From the NCBI GenBank assembly GCA_963809925.1, contig CAWELH010000004.1, positions 372,001 through 436,000 on the forward strand: 64,000 nucleotides of DNA, in the 5' to 3' direction. The notes under the pieces were generated by a model. The model saw only the letters and a program-made list of their open reading frames with translations, did not search any database and had not been told where the DNA came from. The DNA comes from DASQZK01 sp963809925 (lineage in GTDB: Bacteria > Bacteroidota > Bacteroidia > Bacteroidales > GCA-2748055). Each line of letters opens with the position of its first letter. Within the stretch, counting starts at the first letter, position 1. The position numbers and the translations under genes are program-made. Positions 18,404 through 27,264 of this stretch are shown piece by piece.

Positions 18404-19681
18404 TTGATAATGAACATTATAAAATCACATTATATGTATACCCGGATGATCATTTTCCTGCTGGGTTTCGGCACGGCAAATTTATACTCACAGGTACTCG
18501 ATAAACCTGCATGGACCCATTTTTACATCGACGAAATTCTTCCGGGCTCTTACTGGGGTACCGGGGGCCCCGCACTGGCTGATTTTGATCATGATGGTGA
18601 TCTGGATGCCGCCTTATCCCGCCGGGTAACTGAGGGAGCATCATGGTATGAACGGGTGAACGACTCAATCTGGACACCCCATGTCATTGGCACCTCGCAG
18701 AACCTGGCAAAAACACTTGGCACTGCAGCTATTGACATTAATCGAGACGGTTGGATGGATGTGGTTTTTGAAGGCGTCTGGTTTCGAAATCCCGGTACAC
18801 TTGAAAAAAATCACGATGCTCAGTGGACCGCTATCAATTTTAAAGGGGGCGGACACGACGCCATCAGCTACGATATTAACCGCGATAGCTCAGACGAACT
18901 TATAATCTATGACGGTTATAAACTGGCATGGTATACGAATACTTACGAAGGCTTGAGAGAGCATATCATAGATTATGGTTATGAGGATCATGGGGGAATT
19001 GCACCAAAGGGTATAGGCGACCTGGATGGTGATTCGGATCCCGACATTATTATCCCGGGATTCTGGTTCGAAAATACAGGCGCAGAAGGAAAATGGATAC
19101 GTCATGAATGGCCATTCCAGCCCGTACCCAATGCCTCCTATGGACGCAGCATCAGGTCCTGGATAGCCGATATAAACAACGACGGAATCAACGATATCAT
19201 ATACAGCAACTGTGATACGGGAGGAGGACATGTCTTCTGGGTCGAGAATAAAGACAACGGTACCAATTGGGTCTCCCACGAGTTACCTGATCCACCAACC
19301 CGCAAAGGCGACGTTCCCGGTACTGGCTCGTTCCATTCCCTGGGAGTAGCTGATTTCAACCAGGATGGTAACCCGGATATCTTCGCCGGTGAACAGGAAG
19401 ACCCGGATACATATATGGAGGGTGGGGGAAAGGTCGCAATGAAACCGCGCGGACTGAAAGAAAGAGGGGTGATATGGTACAACAAAGGAGGGAAAAATCC
19501 CGCATTTGAGATCTTTCTAATTCATGTCGGTAATCCAGGCTGGCATGATGCGCAAATTGGCGATGTAGACGGCGACGGGGATTTAGATATCGTCTCGAAG
19601 GTATGGAACGCTGACAGGGGTTATCCCTACCATCTCGATTACTGGAGGAATGAACTGAAACAGGCTACACCTGCAAAATAA
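18404..19681 (+). CDS. Exported VCBS/FG-GAP repeat protein
   Basis: A 425-residue protein with a signal peptide (MIIFLLGFGTANLYSQ) and five or more calcium-loop repeats: LADFDHDGDLDAAL, AIDINRDGWMDVVF, GIGDLDGDSDPDIII, WIADINNDGINDIIY, GVADFNQDGNPDIFA and IGDVDGDGDLDIV. These make an integrin-like beta-propeller that binds Ca2+ and usually carbohydrates or other macromolecules. The position in a SusCD locus suggests a periplasmic or surface substrate-binding role. ATG 18434 is an alternative start. Confidence 0.8.
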   Translation: MIMNIIKSHYMYTRMIIFLLGFGTANLYSQVLDKPAWTHFYIDEILPGSYWGTGGPALADFDHDGDLDAALSRRVTEGASWYERVNDSIWTPHVIGTSQNLAKTLGTAAIDINRDGWMDVVFEGVWFRNPGTLEKNHDAQWTAINFKGGGHDAISYDINRDSSDELIIYDGYKLAWYTNTYEGLREHIIDYGYEDHGGIAPKGIGDLDGDSDPDIIIPGFWFENTGAEGKWIRHEWPFQPVPNASYGRSIRSWIADINNDGINDIIYSNCDTGGGHVFWVENKDNGTNWVSHELPDPPTRKGDVPGTGSFHSLGVADFNQDGNPDIFAGEQEDPDTYMEGGGKVAMKPRGLKERGVIWYNKGGKNPAFEIFLIHVGNPGWHDAQIGDVDGDGDLDIVSKVWNADRGYPYHLDYWRNELKQATPAK

Positions 19682-19756
19682 TTGGCATGACAGGATGAGG
19701 GTCCGCAACCTTCCGTGTTCTCAGGCCATGATTAATAATCTATCAACTTTATCAAT

Positions 19757-21307
19757 ATGAACCAGGACAGAAGAGATTTTTTAAAAAGTATGGCAATGCT
19801 GCCTTTTCTGGGATATTTCGCTTTTGCTTTTAAAAAAAATATACTCAGAACCAAAAGTAGCGTAGATAAAAAAAACAAAACCCTCGAAATTCTGGGAATT
19901 GACAAACTAGAGGCACCAGAAGAAAAACTCACTCCTCCTACTGGGAATACGGGAAACGTACTCCGCTTCGGACTCGTGGGAAACGGATGGCGGGGGGAGC
20001 GGCTTCTCCAGATACTCGGATATATTCATCCCGATGTGGTGAAATCCGGCACCGTTAACGGGAATTATACGAGAAGCATCAGGAACTTCCTCGACCAGGA
20101 AGATCTTGCGGTAGAGTTTACAGGGATCTGCGATACGTTTGATGTACATACAAGGCGTGCATTTGAAATATCGATGAATGACTTCCATCCCAAAAGCTGG
20201 AAGCGGAAATCCAGGGCAGTCCGTATTTTCCAGAATTACAGGGAGATGATCGAAAGTAATGAAATCGATGCTATCCTGATCGCAACACCTGATCATATGC
20301 ACTCTGCCATTGCTATCGAAGCAGCGAAAGCAGGAAAACATGTTTATCTTGAAAAACCTATGACCCATAGTATTGAGGAGGCTTTAGAACTCAGGAATAC
20401 CATCCGGTCTTCAGACATTATCTTTCAGCTCGGACATGAGAACAGGCAACAGCTGAGTTATAAAATTGCCAGGGAACTTTACAAAAAGGGAGTGCTCGGA
20501 GATGTTTCCATGGTTCAGACCTATACTAACCGTAGTGGTTTATTCGGTGCATGGATCAGGGATGACGCTTTCGACCATAACATGGGGCACAGGGGAAACA
20601 TCAACTGGGAGGAATTTATAGGGAATGCACCCTGGCACGAGTTCGACCTGAAGCGATATTTCAGCTGGCAGCGATTCAGCGATTACGGGACCAGCGTCAC
20701 GGGGAACGATTTCACGCATAAGTTTGACTGTGTAAATCAGATTCTTGATCTTGGCATTCCGGAAAGGGTCATTGCCATGGGCGGCCAGTATTATTACAAG
20801 GATCATGGCGATATGCCGGATGTCCTAAATGTAGTTTTTAGTTATCCGAAAAGGGGTCTTACCCTTACCTACGATTCCACGTTGGTGAACGGTATCTACC
20901 GGCAGCCTCATATCATCGGTTCGGAAGCCGCGATGGATGTCGACAGCGCCATACTCCTTTACAAGGACGGGGAGTCCCAACGGTATAAAAACATAGCTAA
21001 TGATCCTTCCGACCCCCTATACTATTATGCACCGAATGAGGATATCGATGCGGTCTCGTCCGCGACCTCAAGGGCATATCTCAAAGGTGGATGGGGCTCA
21101 ACTTTCATCGACGGAAAAATTTTGGATTCATCCTTTCTTCATGTCAAGGAATGGGTCGATGCCATCAGGGGTCACGGAAAGCCCAGTTGCAATATCGAGA
21201 CTGGTTTTGAGGAATCGGTGACCTTCAATCTGGCCAACCTGGCCTACAGATCTAAAAAGCCGGTAAGATGGGATGCCATAAATGAAAAAGCAATTATCGA
21301 ATCTTAA
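19757..21307 (+). CDS. Tat-exported Gfo/Idh/MocA-family oxidoreductase
   Basis: A 516-residue protein. DRRDFLK at residues 4-10 is a twin-arginine signal, so it is folded with its cofactor before export. The Rossmann fold starts at LRFGLVGNGWRG (69-80), and HVYLEKPMTH holds the conserved EKP at 199-201. The family oxidises or reduces sugars with a bound NAD(P); Tat-exported members include glycosidases that work through an NAD-dependent oxidation-elimination route (GH109 type). That mechanism is possible here but unproven. The gene is followed within a few bases by doxX. Confidence 0.85.
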   Translation: MNQDRRDFLKSMAMLPFLGYFAFAFKKNILRTKSSVDKKNKTLEILGIDKLEAPEEKLTPPTGNTGNVLRFGLVGNGWRGERLLQILGYIHPDVVKSGTVNGNYTRSIRNFLDQEDLAVEFTGICDTFDVHTRRAFEISMNDFHPKSWKRKSRAVRIFQNYREMIESNEIDAILIATPDHMHSAIAIEAAKAGKHVYLEKPMTHSIEEALELRNTIRSSDIIFQLGHENRQQLSYKIARELYKKGVLGDVSMVQTYTNRSGLFGAWIRDDAFDHNMGHRGNINWEEFIGNAPWHEFDLKRYFSWQRFSDYGTSVTGNDFTHKFDCVNQILDLGIPERVIAMGGQYYYKDHGDMPDVLNVVFSYPKRGLTLTYDSTLVNGIYRQPHIIGSEAAMDVDSAILLYKDGESQRYKNIANDPSDPLYYYAPNEDIDAVSSATSRAYLKGGWGSTFIDGKILDSSFLHVKEWVDAIRGHGKPSCNIETGFEESVTFNLANLAYRSKKPVRWDAINEKAIIES

Positions 21308-21311
21308 AAAC

Positions 21312-21830
21312 ATGGAAATGGAAAGAAAATCGGGAAACCTAACGTATACTCCCTGGCAGTTATTCTCACTCACCCTCCTGCGGGTCATGGTGGGCTGGCA
21401 TTTCTTATATGAAGGACTTGTAAAAATCTATTTACCTGGTTGGTCGGCAAAATCGTACCTGCAGGGTTCCTCTGGTCCACTCAAGCAGGTCTTTCATGCC
21501 ATGGCAGGAAATGAAACAATTCTTAGCGCTGTCAACATACTGAATGAGTGGGGGCTTATCCTGGTTGGACTGGGCTTATTCATTGGGTTATTTTCAAAAA
21601 CCAGTAAAATCGCGGGGATCATTTTATTAGCTTTTTATTACCTGGCTTACCCGCCTTTTGCATCAGCCGGAATTAATGTTCATGCAGAAGGCAGCTACTG
21701 GATCATAAATAAGAACCTGATCGAAATGGCCGCATTATTTGTTCTCTTGCTCTTTCCAACAGGACAAATTACGGGTCTGGATAAATTACGTCATTGGAAA
21801 AAACCTGAAGGTTCCCTTGACCCGGCTTAA
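21312..21830 (+). CDS. DoxX-family membrane protein
   Basis: About 172 residues with four membrane segments (LLRVMVGWHFLYEGLVKIY, GLILVGLGLFIGLF, IAGIILLAFYYLAYPPF, MAALFVLLLFP), the DoxX layout. DoxX proteins are linked to quinone-dependent oxidation in some organisms. I start at ATG 21312, four bases after the upstream stop; an in-frame ATG at 21282 would overlap the oxidoreductase gene by 26 bases. Tight spacing with the exported Gfo/Idh gene suggests the two work together, perhaps passing electrons from sugar oxidation to the quinone pool (inference). Confidence 0.75.
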   Translation: MEMERKSGNLTYTPWQLFSLTLLRVMVGWHFLYEGLVKIYLPGWSAKSYLQGSSGPLKQVFHAMAGNETILSAVNILNEWGLILVGLGLFIGLFSKTSKIAGIILLAFYYLAYPPFASAGINVHAEGSYWIINKNLIEMAALFVLLLFPTGQITGLDKLRHWKKPEGSLDPA

Positions 21831-21860
21831 GCATTGGATGTTAAAAATTAATTAGCCCGA

Positions 21861-24089
21861 ATGAGATTTTCAGTGAGATATATCAGCATTCTGATGATGA
21901 TTACAGGATGGAGTCATTCTCTCTTTGCTGCCGTCATCAACGGAAAAGATTCCATCGTTATTGAAAATCGAGAAATGCGTCTCGTTATCGGAAGCGATGG
22001 TAGAGCGCTCAGCCTCGTTCAAAAAACAGGCGGACAAGAGTGCCTGGTACAGGGAAAAAATATTCCGGCTTTTACCATCAGCCAGTGCCGTCCGTACGAT
22101 AATGAACTCCAGTTGAAATATCCTGCCACGCAAAAAACCTATTCAGCCGATTCGGTCATGCTTGACGGCGACCACCTCGTGGTACAATTTGAGCTCATTA
22201 ATATCGAAGCCACGATAGGGCTAAAGATCACCGGCTCTTACATGGCCTTTACCCTGGAAAAACTCAAGTACAGGATCCCAGAATTCGGGGATCGCAAAAA
22301 AACCCCGGCAGACGAACTTGTCTTTTTACAGTTGCCCATAAAGGACAGGGAATATTTCGGGGAGTGGCTTAATGTGGTATGGGATGATGATCTCGCCGTT
22401 ATTCTCCTCGGCGCTGATCCCCAGGTTAAAATCGATGCGGAGAAAAGTGATGGATATCGTCTCCTGCGGGCCACCGCTGTTTCAGAAGTACAGGGAACAG
22501 GTGTTACGGCAGTCCTTATCGCCACACCCCAAAAGACGCTCCTCGACAGGATAGACAGAGTAGAACAGGATTTCAACTTGCCAAGAGGTGTTCAAAGCCG
22601 GCGATGCGAGGCATACAAATATTCCTATTACGAAGTTTGGGATGCCACACCCGAAAATATAGATGAACATATCGCATTTGCGAAGGAAGGCGGTTTCAGG
22701 GCGATTCAGATCGTATGGACCTCGTTTGCCAAAAGTATTGGTCATTTTGAATGGAACGACAAATATCCCGGCGGTATGAAAGATCTCCAGGTTGTCATCC
22801 GGAAGATCAGGGATGCCGGTATGATTGCAGGTGCACACTTCTGGTACAACAAAACGCAGAAGACCGACCCCTATGTCACTCCTGTGCCGGATTACCGGCT
22901 TAACCTGCGCCGATCCTTGTCACTCGCTGCCCCTCTTGATAGCGTCTCAACCGTCATTGAGATTGAAGAAAGCCCCAAAGGTTTTACCCTGGATGAGGAT
23001 CGCCGGATATTGAAGATAGGAGATGAATTGATCGAATATTCCGGATACACCATGGAAAGGCCTTACTGTTTTACGGGTTGCAAAAGAGGGGCACTTGACA
23101 CACATCCGGGTGCATACACGCAGGGCTTTCGTTTCGGAGTGCTGGATGTGGACACCTGGCCCATCTGGGTACGGTTCGACCAACGCACCAGCATCCAGGA
23201 AGAAGTCGCCAAACGTATCGGAAAGATTTACAATGATGCCGGATTTGATTTCGTTTATTTCGATGGTGCCGAGGATGTGCCTCCCCCCTATTGGTACAAT
23301 GTGGCTATGTCCCAGTCCATCGTTTACCGGGAACTCTCACCGGCGCCTATTTTCTCTGAGGGAGCGCTTAAATCACATTTTAACTGGCACATCCTGACTA
23401 GAGGAAATGCCTTCGATGTATTCAGTCCTGAAGTCATAAAAGAAGCTACCCGTTTGCATCCGGTAGACGAGATGAACTTCATCCGCCAGGATTTTACTTC
23501 GATCGATTTCGGATGGATCAATTATACGGCACCGGGAGGAAATACCACAGGGATCCAGCCCGACATGCTTGAATATGTTTGTAGCAGGGCTGCGGCATGG
23601 GATTGTCCCGTGTCACTGGAAGGAAAGCTCGACGCGTTGAAAGCCCATCCCCGCACTCCCGATAACCTCGAAGTAATCAGGCGGTGGGAAGACGCCCGGA
23701 TAAACAACATTCTCACGCCTGCACAAAAGCAGGCTATGAGGAACACGAATCAGGAGCATATCCTTCTCATGGACGAAAAAGGAAAACCCGAATGGCATCC
23801 CTACGACAGGATCGTGGATGCTGCCGGAGGCGATACCCGCCTGCGTGCTTTCATTTTTGAACGGTCGGGCAGTACCTGTGTAATATTCTGGAATACCGCC
23901 GGGGAAGGACAGCTGACGATTGAAATTGAAGCCGGCAGGATACAGCTGTACAGGCAGTTCGGGAAGCCCCTTAAGATGAAGCGTAACGGGGATAAGATCA
24001 TAGTACCCGCCGCCGGTAGGCTATACCTTGAAACAGATCTGGACCGGGAGACGCTCACCACCGCCTTCCGTAAAGCCCGGTTACTTTAA
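21861..24089 (+). CDS. Exported TIM-barrel glycosidase-like protein
   Basis: A 742-residue protein with a signal peptide (SILMMITGWSHSLFAAV). The N-terminal 240 residues look like a beta-sandwich (IENREMRLVIGSDGRALSLV). The centre looks like a TIM barrel: HIAFAKEGGFRAIQIVWTSF, AGMIAGAHFWYN and FDFVYFDGAED, where the aspartate could be catalytic as in alpha-galactosidase-type clans. The C-terminus is beta-rich. I cannot assign a CAZy family; it may belong to an uncharacterised group related to GH36/GH97-type enzymes. It lies 30 bases after doxX and 23 before the second nitrilase. Confidence 0.6.
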   Translation: MRFSVRYISILMMITGWSHSLFAAVINGKDSIVIENREMRLVIGSDGRALSLVQKTGGQECLVQGKNIPAFTISQCRPYDNELQLKYPATQKTYSADSVMLDGDHLVVQFELINIEATIGLKITGSYMAFTLEKLKYRIPEFGDRKKTPADELVFLQLPIKDREYFGEWLNVVWDDDLAVILLGADPQVKIDAEKSDGYRLLRATAVSEVQGTGVTAVLIATPQKTLLDRIDRVEQDFNLPRGVQSRRCEAYKYSYYEVWDATPENIDEHIAFAKEGGFRAIQIVWTSFAKSIGHFEWNDKYPGGMKDLQVVIRKIRDAGMIAGAHFWYNKTQKTDPYVTPVPDYRLNLRRSLSLAAPLDSVSTVIEIEESPKGFTLDEDRRILKIGDELIEYSGYTMERPYCFTGCKRGALDTHPGAYTQGFRFGVLDVDTWPIWVRFDQRTSIQEEVAKRIGKIYNDAGFDFVYFDGAEDVPPPYWYNVAMSQSIVYRELSPAPIFSEGALKSHFNWHILTRGNAFDVFSPEVIKEATRLHPVDEMNFIRQDFTSIDFGWINYTAPGGNTTGIQPDMLEYVCSRAAAWDCPVSLEGKLDALKAHPRTPDNLEVIRRWEDARINNILTPAQKQAMRNTNQEHILLMDEKGKPEWHPYDRIVDAAGGDTRLRAFIFERSGSTCVIFWNTAGEGQLTIEIEAGRIQLYRQFGKPLKMKRNGDKIIVPAAGRLYLETDLDRETLTTAFRKARLL

Positions 24090-24100
24090 ATTTAAACGTA

Positions 24101-24106
24101 AGGAGG
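24101..24106 (+). promoter_or_regulatory. Strong Shine-Dalgarno site AGGAGG
   Basis: AGGAGG lies six bases before the ATG at 24113. Perfect Shine-Dalgarno sites are rare in Bacteroidota, where start regions are usually just A-rich. It fixes the start of the second nitrilase gene. Confidence 0.6.
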
Positions 24107-24112
24107 AAAAAA

Positions 24113-25144
24113 ATGAAAAAACTGGTGAAAATCCGGAACCGCTGCATGCACATCATCATTGCAACGGTAACTTTATTCTCCCTCAGCATGCCCCTTGGTG
24201 CTGCCAGGTATGTTACCGTGGCTACCATAGGAGACTGGGTGCCGAACGTCGACAAATCAAAGGGGATGCAGCATGTGGTGGAACAGGTGGAAGAATTCTG
24301 GCATTCGAAGATCACTCAGGTTCTTCCTGATAAGCCAGATCTTATCGTGCTGCCGGAGTATTGCGACTTTCCGAGGGGGCTTAGCCGGGATGAGAGAGAC
24401 GAATACCTCGCAGTGAGAAAAAATCAGATTCGTGATTTTTTCGCCTCCGAAGCAAAAACCAATCACTGTTATATAGCTTATGGTATCAGGCGACAGGTTG
24501 AGGACGGAAGCTGGCGTAATTCCTGCGTCATTGCCGACAGGAACGGAGGAACAGCAGGTATCTACAACAAGAATTTTCCCACCATAGGCGATATGAGAGG
24601 AGGCGTTAAAGCCGGGTACGAAACACCTCTCATCCAGTGTGATTTCGGGACGGTGGGATGTGCCATCTGCTTTGATCTGAATTTTGATGAACTGCGACAG
24701 GCATATGTCAGAAGGCAACCCGACATCCTAATTTTCCCTTCCCAGTTTCACGGAGGATCGGTCCAGAGTCATTGGGCTCTCACCTGTCATTCCTTCTTTA
24801 TTGCATCGATCATCTTCAGGGATGCACCTTCCGAGATCAGGAACCCGTTGGGAGAAGTTATCGCCTCAACTACGAATTATTTCGACTACGCTGTCACACG
24901 CATCAACCTTGATAGTCGCACTATCCACCTCGACGGAAACTGGGATAAACTGAAAGAGCTGAAGAAAAAATACGGGACCGGGGTGACCATTCATGATCCC
25001 GGAAGGCTCGGCCCCGTTCTTGTATCGAGCGAAGATGAAAACATTACGATCGACCAGATGATAACGGAATTCGATATTGAACAGATCAACCACTATTTTG
25101 ACCGGTCACGCCAGTTCAGGCAGGAACGAGGAAATATGGAATAG
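24113..25144 (+). CDS. Exported carbon-nitrogen hydrolase (nitrilase superfamily), paralogue 2
   Basis: A 343-residue protein with a signal peptide (IIIATVTLFSLSMPLGAA). Triad residues are E82 in LIVLPEYCD, K153 in GIYNKNFPT and C186 in CAICFDLNF. It aligns with the protein at 17258 along its whole length, with long identical stretches (LPDKPDLIV, GIYNKNFPTIG, CAICFDLNF, SEIRNPLG, DSR..HLDGNW), so the two are duplicates that have diverged. TEAC in copy 1 is PEYC here, the more usual nitrilase context. Differences just after the catalytic cysteine suggest different substrates. It is the last gene of the locus. Confidence 0.85.
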   Translation: MKKLVKIRNRCMHIIIATVTLFSLSMPLGAARYVTVATIGDWVPNVDKSKGMQHVVEQVEEFWHSKITQVLPDKPDLIVLPEYCDFPRGLSRDERDEYLAVRKNQIRDFFASEAKTNHCYIAYGIRRQVEDGSWRNSCVIADRNGGTAGIYNKNFPTIGDMRGGVKAGYETPLIQCDFGTVGCAICFDLNFDELRQAYVRRQPDILIFPSQFHGGSVQSHWALTCHSFFIASIIFRDAPSEIRNPLGEVIASTTNYFDYAVTRINLDSRTIHLDGNWDKLKELKKKYGTGVTIHDPGRLGPVLVSSEDENITIDQMITEFDIEQINHYFDRSRQFRQERGNME

Positions 25145-25415
25145 AAAACAAGTATGGACAATAAAAAAGGACTTTAAAAATAGAACTCGACTTCCGCTTT
25201 CCATTTTAACTTTAATTGAGAAGCCTTTTCACCCCGATTTCAGTAAAATCCAATGCTCTGTAAAATCTTGGGTTTACTCTGACTGCCCCCTGTATTTCAT
25301 GAAATTTTCAGAATTAGGACAGTTACGTTTGGTGGGACGGATACAAAAGGGTAAAGGTGAAGCAGGTACTTCGGTATTTTGGAAAACGCGGCTATATTGA
25401 CCGTGTATTCGTGGT

Positions 25416-26065
25416 TTAAAGTGACCACTGGATCGCGGATATTACAGACCACTCCTTTTTAGCTCTTCCTGAAGTATTTTTTATCATGGCCGTTTTGGTT
25501 TAAACCAAATTTAACTAATTTCTTCTACTTTTTCATAATTACTATGATTTTTAGGCGTTTGTTTACGTCTAAGAGATTCTCCTATAAGCTCTACCCTGTG
25601 TGCATCGTGAACTAGTCGATCAAGGATAGCATCAGAGAGTGTTTTTTCTCCAATAACATCATACCCTTCTTTTACCGGTAGTTGTGATGTAATAATCGTC
25701 GATCGTTTTCCGTGTATGTCTTCAATGATTTCCATTAACGACGATCGACTCTGACTATCGGGTGGTTGTATCCCAAAGTCATCAAGAATAAGCAATTCCT
25801 GCTTTTCTATGCGTGATATTTCTCTGATGAAAGAACCATCTGCCTTTGTCATTTTTATTAAGATATTAGACATGATTAAAAAACATTGAGAAGCTCAACA
25901 TAAATTAATCATTGCCATAAAACGACATGATAAAAATGACTCGGGAAGGTGGTCAATAGTATCCGAAGAAGGGGTGGTCTCTTTGTTCCGCGGAGGGGGG
26001 CAAAATACCCCGCGATTAGGTGGTCAGTTTAAATTGCGATTGGGTGGTCAATTTGTCCGTTTTTT
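25416..26065. mobile_element. Internally deleted IS21-family remnant
   Basis: A truncated istB-like gene (25511-25873) is flanked by sequences typical of IS21 ends: GTGACCACTGG near 25421 on one side and repeats of GGTGGTC near 25950-26050 on the other, including GGGTGGTCAATTTGTCC. istA and the first half of istB are missing. Exact ends are estimates. The right side runs into the Panacea gene, whose front is lost. Confidence 0.5.
25511..25873 (-). pseudogene. IstB-like transposition ATPase, C-terminal part
   Basis: A 120-residue frame with IEKQELLILDDFGIQPPDSQ (Walker B region), IIEDIHGKRSTIITSQLPVK and DAILDRLVHDAHRVELIGES, the C-terminal half of the IS21 helper ATPase. The Walker A half, about 120 residues, is absent, so it is inactive. 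No istA transposase gene is present nearby. Confidence 0.75.
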
Positions 26066-26558
26066 CCAAGCCGGTCCGCTAACCGGTTTTAAAAAACCAG
26101 ATCTTCGGAAATTTTCCGAAATGGTCGTTTTCTTCGCCGAGAGACTACAACCCTGGAAAACCAAACTCAACAAGTTGTTGTTTTATACCGATTTTATAAA
26201 CTTCAGGGAAAGCGGATTTTCGATCAGTGGAATGCCTTATGCTGCTATTGATTTAGGCCCGGTACCCAAAAATTTCAACAGTATCTTTGATTTTATGGCT
26301 AAAAAGGATGTTGTCGACATCTTTTCCACTCAATTTTCAGACGGAACTGGCGAACAATTTAGACCGCTTCCGGGAAGATCATTTAACAAGGAAGTTTTTA
26401 CGGAGGAAGAATTGAAGGTACTTGAAGATGTTGCCAGACGTTTCAAAAATACATCCACATCTGAGATCATTGAGATCAGTCACAATGAGCAGGGCTGGAA
26501 AGAGAATGTGAAAGGGAAGGGGTTAATTGAGTATTGGTATGGGTTTTTTATTGAATAA
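26061..26558 (+). pseudogene. Panacea-domain (DUF4065/SocA-like) antitoxin, N-terminus lost
   Basis: About 155 residues are recognisable: SEMVVFFAERLQPWKTKLNK, LLFYTDFINFRESGFSISGM, AIDLGPVPKNFNSIFDFM and EIIEISHNEQGWKENVKGKG. They match the Panacea domain, a hyperpromiscuous antitoxin domain that pairs with many toxins. The DNA-binding N-terminus expected in regulators of this type is replaced by IS21-end sequence, in frame by chance from 25974. No toxin gene follows; the next 500 bases are non-coding. Confidence 0.7.
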
Positions 26559-26638
26559 CTGGCCGTATGCTCTGACCATCAAATTTTTTGGTTGATGTAT
26601 AGATGGCATTCTTTTGTAAAAGTGTGATTTTTAAAAGC

Positions 26639-26657
26639 CTGGAGGGAGTCGAACCCT
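26639..26657 (-). other. tRNA/tmRNA T-arm-like fragment
   Basis: The minus strand reads GAGGGTTCGACTCCCTC, a perfect five-pair T-arm with a seven-base loop. No acceptor, D or anticodon arm fits around it. It matches the tmRNA T-arm region at 15 of 19 positions and may be an older, decayed attachment-site copy. Confidence 0.4.
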
Positions 26658-26679
26658 CATCCCCAACCTTTAAGTTCAT

Positions 26680-26699
26680 GACCTGCGGGGAGTCGAACC
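26680..26699. repeat. Putative distal attachment site (copy of tmRNA 3' end)
   Basis: GACCTGCGGGGAGTCGAACC matches 45814-45833 inside the tmRNA gene at 18 of 20 positions, in the same orientation, 19.1 kb apart. The integrase gene lies at the tmRNA side. This is the arrangement expected for attL/attR of an element that integrates at the 3' end of the tmRNA gene. T-arm sequences are partly universal, so chance or unrelated tRNA origin is possible. Confidence 0.5.
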
Positions 26700-26972
26700 T
26701 ATAAATTTAAATAACATTAACATTTATTTAATATTTTACTATCCATATTGGTGTCCAGAATAGGTAGCTAATCTGGTTACCTTATCAGCTATGAAAATCT
26801 CATTGCATTTACATTTAGCCTTTTGAGCCAAAGATTCTTGCCTCCTAGTTCATAAACAATAATAGATAGGCCGAAGTCAAATGAAAGACCAGCTTTCAGT
26901 CAGTCTCATTGCTTCTTAAAATGGTTTACATCAACAATAAAGTAATCATTTTAATACTTTATTGTTATTTTA
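26700..26972. other. AT-rich intergenic stretch, no gene seen
   Basis: Between the putative attachment site and the hicA promoter. No open frame, hairpin or repeat that I can support. Confidence 0.4.
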
Positions 26973-27005
26973 TTTGGTGTTAAAGTAATAATTTCATTAC
27001 TTTTG
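26973..27005 (+). promoter_or_regulatory. Bacteroidota promoter upstream of hicA
   Basis: TTTG at 26973-26976, 21 bases, then TACTTTTG (TAnnTTTG) at 26998-27005. The hicA ATG is 73 bases further on. Confidence 0.45.
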
Positions 27006-27077
27006 TAATCGGGCTTTTAACTAAAATCCTAACGTTCTTTGAAATTATTGAACTTCTTTTATGAAAAGGAAATTCAT

Positions 27078-27264
27078 ATGAAAATAAGAGAATTAATTGA
27101 TCTCCTAAAAGATGATGGCTGGATTATTACAAGAACAAGGGGAAGTCATTGCCAGTTGAACGCTTGGCCCCGAAAGGGAATCGTTACTATTTTCTGGTAA
27201 ATTATCCGATGATGTTAGGAAAGGCACTTTAGGAAGTGTGTTGAGACAAGCCGGTTTAAAATAG
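27078..27264 (+). pseudogene. hicA: hicA toxin gene, frameshifted
   Basis: From ATG 27078 the frame reads KIRELIDLLKDDGWIITRTR, GSHCQLN, which is HicA, a small double-stranded-RNA-binding mRNA interferase with its catalytic histidine in GSH. It then leaves frame (AWPRKGIVTIFW, stop). The family ending GKLSDDVRKGTLGSVLRQAG continues in another frame to TAG at 27264. At least one frameshift near 27170-27195 inactivates it. Confidence 0.7.

Noticed and set aside
26635..26700. A complete tRNA gene on the minus strand
   Set aside because: Only T-arm-like parts are present; no acceptor 5' strand, D-arm or anticodon arm can be folded.
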